From: Thermodesulfovibrionales bacterium
GTDB lineage: Bacteria > Nitrospirota > Thermodesulfovibrionia > Thermodesulfovibrionales > SM23-35
Reading direction: 5' to 3'
DNA: 9,343 bases
Assembly: GCA_022865525.1 (NCBI GenBank)
Contig: JALHSV010000371.1
Span: 1 to 9,343, forward strand
Part shown: in pieces, positions 7,701 to 9,343 of the stretch
Numbering within the stretch: position 1 is the stretch's first letter
How the letters are laid out: the number at the start of each line of letters is the position of its first letter
The notes under the pieces: generated by a model
Told to the model about the DNA's origin: nothing
The model's database searches: none
Seen by the model: the letters and a program-made list of their open reading frames with translations, nothing else
Position numbers and translations under genes: made by a program

Positions 7701-8016
7701 GCTCCAAAGTGATATGTCAAATACAGTCAGTGCTCTCACAAAACCTCTTCCTAAACCACCAACAGGATTAAAAGGACAGGGAAGCCATAATAAGATGCAT
7801 CTGGAATGGAAAGCGAATGAAGAAACGGACATTAAAGGCTATAACATTTATAAAAAAGGATGGCTTAAAAGCACACTCGTAACAACCGTGGATCGAAATC
7901 TATATGAATCACAACCAGAGGAAAAGATAAAGTCGATTACACTATACATTACAGCAATTGATAAAGATGGTTTAGAAAGTGAGCCTTCAGAAGAAATAAA
8001 AATAGAGTTTGAGTAA
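4741..8016 (+). CDS. Exported multidomain protein: TPR-like helices, 4 PEGA, Ig-like, FlgT-C-like, 5 FN3 domains
   Basis: A 1091-residue protein of unknown specific function, likely periplasmic or surface-exposed. A long basic signal peptide (about 1-37) has a hydrophobic core at 18-30 and a likely cut after VCA (35-37). Residues 39-138 are helical and TPR-like (ALYEKGDFNKAI, LYLGLSYLGKGQ). Four PEGA domains follow (about 141-206, 208-276, 278-345, 347-415), each with a GxTPL/V core. Residues 418-523 look like an Ig-type beta domain. Residues 525-617 resemble the FlgT C-terminal or related beta domain (SLGSLDGLQKGDKYIVFRAG, then IGTIAV). Five FN3 domains end the protein (about 620-713, 716-810, 813-906, 909-1001, 1004-1091), each with a GYxxYR-like strand. 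There is no sorting motif, lipobox or membrane anchor, and no catalytic motif. It overlaps the kinase stop by one base (TAATG), so translation is probably coupled. It is a plausible ligand, substrate or scaffold partner of the kinase's PEGA region (inferred). No C-terminal truncation is visible. Confidence 0.9.
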   Translation: MFTRKNIIRTISRVQRVSLFGGIMCIICFLNPQSVCAGDVSETLGKCIALYEKGDFNKAIHELKNVIRELELTSVDKARNEELHNSNLYLGLSYLGKGQESLARGAFKKAIAAAPDKTLDPELFPPKVISLYHEVISQSLSNLSVQSNIHGAEVFIEDTKKGNTPLVIHNLPPGTYTVRVTATGQDIVRMVTLEPGKNTDISAQFQNTGSLHITSDPSAATVYLGGKAIGTTPLFIKDFAPGEYLIAVSKEKYNELKKPIMVKANETADALFTLLPVTYLVRIFSEPENSEVFWDGKAKGITPVTIENVSSGVHMLRVVKADHDAVLDSLDVQTPLTEKTYTLVPHKGSLSIKTEPSGVEVIMNDKKAGLTPLSIAELPVRQYTVTLKKDGYLEKKITVDILRDKTAEITENLTQVDTQLPTIIFEPPAKFVKENNNLIKAHISDNQSVREAFVMVRAEGMTNFRRVDMALSGKVKNMYEAVVPDPYLKKDSVFEYYLSACDAQNNCKTAGSKDSPHKIRVTSLEPYTEGFILDASGYGDDVHVTISLGSLDGLQKGDKYIVFRAGRELRDPKTNDLLQIEESFIGTIAVKELMPHTASAKVPSAVKSIARNDRIRKVPAAPSDGSLEGDYATKVVLRWAPNHEPEVEGYRIYRSSTAAGSYQKIGEISGRDNIVYEDTDDMREGLSFYYRITAFNILRNESLMSEPVIGKTKKVGPPPKNLRSEGVRVREVVLSWDIMKHDPDIKSYVIYRSNAGDGEFREIAREDSDTGTYTDRKDFEDGKPYFYKIAVRSRHGSTGELSSAVEARTKDAPAPPQKITAASGLARMVKVQWDKHADTDVVGYVVYRNLKEANAFTKIGKTEKTEFLDKELSDGVIYSYKLSSCYSVRGDEIIGPQSQPVSATTKQRPKAPAQVSAESGHARKTVLKWTKNDDIDITEYWVYRGKEAGLDRDPFTKVPGNLNTFIDENLNNNTKYYYAIKAVDIDGLQSDMSNTVSALTKPLPKPPTGLKGQGSHNKMHLEWKANEETDIKGYNIYKKGWLKSTLVTTVDRNLYESQPEEKIKSITLYITAIDKDGLESEPSEEIKIEFE
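5161..5985 (+). repeat. Four tandem PEGA-domain coding repeats
   Basis: Protein-level repeats at 5161-5358, 5362-5568, 5572-5775 and 5779-5985, with a period of about 70 codons. The shared core is a strand with S/E-P-x-x-x-x-V, then GKxxGxTPL and a following LxxGxYTVxV-like strand: GNTPLVI, GTTPLFI, GITPVTI, GLTPLSI. The DNA copies are diverged, so this is old duplication rather than recent expansion. The unit matches the two PEGA domains of the upstream kinase. Confidence 0.85.
6598..8013 (+). repeat. Five tandem fibronectin type III-domain coding repeats
   Basis: Repeats at about 6598-6879, 6886-7170, 7177-7458, 7465-7743 and 7750-8013, with a period near 95 codons. Each opens with a Pro-rich linker (VGPPPKNL, APAPPQKI, RPKAPAQV, PLPKPPTGL in copies 2-5) and has a Trp strand (VVLRW, VVLSW, VKVQW, TVLKW, MHLEW). 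An acidic D/E-x-D turn and a YxxY-R/K strand follow (GYRIYR, SYVIYR, GYVVYR, EYWVYR, GYNIYK). This is a typical bacterial FN3 array, used as spacers or adhesive modules in secreted proteins. Confidence 0.85.
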
Positions 8017-8266
8017 GGAGCAGTCTTTCTCTAAGAAGCACTACTATTTTCATCCAATCTTCGTTAAAGATGTACTTCAATTAGAAATTATTAATCTTCT
8101 ATCATTTTCAAAAGCGTGGAATAGCGCGGTGAACCAAACAGGTGGGCACCATTTTTTATGCAACCTGTGAATATATTCTGACTTCTCTCTCCATACGATC
8201 ACCGATAATCTCGGGTATTGATAATTTACTGTTTGACTGTCTTGTGCAATAATTATCCAAAAGAAT

Positions 8267-8272
8267 GGAGAG
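8267..8272 (+). promoter_or_regulatory. Shine-Dalgarno GGAGAG for the barrel-like gene
   Basis: GGAGAG sits 7 nt before the ATG at 8280. The alternative in-frame ATG at 8265 overlaps this site and has no Shine-Dalgarno of its own, so 8280 is preferred. No convincing promoter was found in 8017-8266; TTGACT at 8233-8238 lacks a properly spaced -10. Confidence 0.65.
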
Positions 8273-8279
8273 ACAAAAG

Positions 8280-9080
8280 ATGAATTTATTCAAAAATATT
8301 ATACGTGTTTGCTTCATAGGATATTGTTTGCTTGTTTTTTCTCCAAACACCAGCGCAGAAACACAGATGGACATGCAGAGTGCACTCTTCCAGGGGCAGC
8401 CTATGCAGCGAGAGGGATCCGGAACAAGCTGGCTTCCAGATTCCTCATCCATGAATGCGCATCATTTCAAGTACGGATCATGGGATTTGATGCTGCACTG
8501 GAATGTCTATCTCCGCTACACCAACCATGATGCCGGGAGTGACGGCACAAGGGGAGATGAGAAGTTTGATGCACCAAACTGGTTCATGATCATGGGAAAG
8601 CATCAATTTGGTGATAATGCAGCGATCATGCTGAGAAGCATGTTCTCACTCGATCTTCTGACAGAAGGGGGGAAAGGATATCCTCTTCTCTTCCAGAGCG
8701 GTGAAACCTGGCATGGCAGGAGGCTTATCGACCGGCAGCACCCGCATGATCTCTTTGGCGAGCTATCTGTTTCATATGGCCTTGAGACAGGAAGGAATTC
8801 TGGTCTCTTCCTCTACTTTGGCCTTCCCGGAGAGCCTGCTCTCGGACCACCCGCATACCTGCACAGGCCCTCGGCACAGAATAATCCGGATGCACCTCTC
8901 GGCCATCACTGGCAGGATTCCTCACATGTCACTTTCGGAGTAGTAACAACAGGGTATTTCTCCAAACATTTCAAAATCGACGCATCACTCTTCAACGGAA
9001 GGGAACCGGATGAAAAACGGTATGACATTGACGAACCAAAATTCAATTCTGCAAGCATGAGGCTTTCCATGAATCCATAA
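8280..9080 (+). CDS. Exported, probable outer-membrane beta-barrel protein, N-terminal part ending at a premature in-frame TAA
   Basis: A 266-residue product of unknown function. A signal peptide (1-26, cut after NTSA) is followed by a Met/Gln-rich segment (MDMQSALFQGQPMQ). Then come alternating aromatic/polar stretches typical of outer-membrane beta strands (WDLMLHWNVYLRY, SGLFLYFGLPG). Conserved-looking motifs are DRQHPHDLF (151-159), GLPGEPALGPPAYLHR (181-196), HHWQDSSHVTFG (209-220) and GREPDEKRYDID (240-251). From memory, these motifs belong to an uncharacterised family often found in copper or heavy-metal resistance clusters; I cannot verify this here. The TAA at 9078-9080 interrupts the family sequence, and the same frame continues open for 87 codons to the window edge. 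Even without that stop, the gene would run beyond 9343. The protein as terminated would lack its later strands and probably not form a full barrel. It is a separate unit from the upstream operon, 263 nt away. Confidence 0.75.
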   Translation: MNLFKNIIRVCFIGYCLLVFSPNTSAETQMDMQSALFQGQPMQREGSGTSWLPDSSSMNAHHFKYGSWDLMLHWNVYLRYTNHDAGSDGTRGDEKFDAPNWFMIMGKHQFGDNAAIMLRSMFSLDLLTEGGKGYPLLFQSGETWHGRRLIDRQHPHDLFGELSVSYGLETGRNSGLFLYFGLPGEPALGPPAYLHRPSAQNNPDAPLGHHWQDSSHVTFGVVTTGYFSKHFKIDASLFNGREPDEKRYDIDEPKFNSASMRLSMNP

Positions 9081-9343
9081 AAAAATACCAGCCTGCAGGT
9101 TTCTCATGGGTATATCAAAGAACCGGAAGCCTTTGAGCCGGATGTGAGCATCCACCGCACAACAGCATCGCTTATAGGGAACTATTCTGTTACTCATGAC
9201 AGCAAGCTTTCAGCAGCATTGGTCTGGGGAATGAACAACCCGGATCACGGCAAAGAACAAAATTCATTCTTGGCAGAGGCGGATTATCAATTCGGAAAGA
9301 ATGCACTATTCACAAGGATTGAATTCATCAAGAAATCCGGTGA
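9081..9343 (+). pseudogene. In-frame continuation of the interrupted barrel-like gene, runs off the window
   Basis: Directly after the TAA, the same frame reads 87 sense codons without a stop. It begins KNTSLQVSHGYIKEPEAFEP and includes SIHRTTAS, AALVWGMNNPDHG and EADYQFGKNALFTRIEF. The sequence keeps the aromatic, alternating barrel style of the part before the stop. As I recall, family members have a sense codon and a similar NP-xxxx-SLQVS stretch here. No Shine-Dalgarno is seen to start this part independently. The break is therefore a substitution-type nonsense codon, not a frameshift. It could be real decay, a sequencing or assembly error, or readthrough. Confidence 0.7.

Noticed and set aside
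4741..8016. CRISPR, phage or defence system in the window
   Set aside because: No short direct-repeat arrays, integrase, nuclease or toxin-like genes. The only repeats are protein-domain repeats.
8128..8157. Possible intrinsic terminator after the operon (GGTG...CACC followed by six T)
   Set aside because: The T-run (8152-8157) is good, but the stem is only 4 bp plus a 2-bp inner pair with internal loops. It is too weak to call.
8203..8225. GATAAT direct repeats (8204-8209, 8220-8225) as a regulator site before the barrel-like gene
   Set aside because: Short AT-rich repeats with no dyad symmetry of a known metal-sensor operator. Likely chance.
8265..8279. Upstream ATG (8265) as start of the barrel-like gene
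   Set aside because: It overlaps the GGAGAG site that serves the ATG at 8280. Starting at 8280 gives a normal signal peptide.
9079..9085. Frameshift at the A-run after the TAA
   Set aside because: The frame is the same on both sides and the downstream part reads as barrel sequence in that frame, so no shift is needed.

Overview
The window looks like a piece of a Gram-negative chromosome. The evidence is an outer-membrane-barrel-like protein, Sec-type signal peptides, a Ser/Thr kinase with one membrane span and an extracytoplasmic PEGA region, and Shine-Dalgarno-led genes. The kinase catalytic loop (HRDVSPQN) and the FHA/PEGA/FN3 content recall deltaproteobacteria, Nitrospirota or anammox-type planctomycetes. 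The lineage cannot be settled from the sequence alone. All real genes lie on the + strand.

Layout. 1-845: 3' part of a cation diffusion facilitator (CDF) metal exporter whose N-terminus lies outside the window. 846-1361: 516 nt without a convincing gene, holding a small hairpin, a possible mobile-element end and a sigma70-like promoter. 1362-8016: a tight three-gene unit made of (i) a soluble FHA-GAF-adenylate cyclase, (ii) a transmembrane Ser/Thr kinase ending in two PEGA domains, and (iii) a 1091-residue exported protein with four PEGA domains, an Ig-like segment, a FlgT-C-like segment and five fibronectin type III domains. 8017-8279: intergenic. 8280-9343: an exported, probably outer-membrane, protein interrupted by an in-frame TAA at 9078-9080, after which the same frame stays open to the window edge.

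How the genes may work together. The kinase can phosphorylate Thr residues, and FHA domains read phosphothreonine, so the cyclase is a plausible receiver of kinase output and would convert it to cAMP. The kinase's outside face and the downstream secreted protein carry the same domain type (PEGA), which suggests an envelope-sensing role. This circuit is inferred from domain content and gene order.

The most interesting detail is inside the cyclase. Its GAF domain is split by about 53 residues (202-254) made of two 24-residue motifs separated by exactly 5 residues. This is the layout of the MshEN (GspE/PilB N-terminal) c-di-GMP-binding module. If it is functional, one protein would combine phosphothreonine reading, c-di-GMP binding and cAMP synthesis. 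The 3' gene and the 5' CDF gene both have a heavy-metal flavour but belong to different transcription units from the signalling operon.
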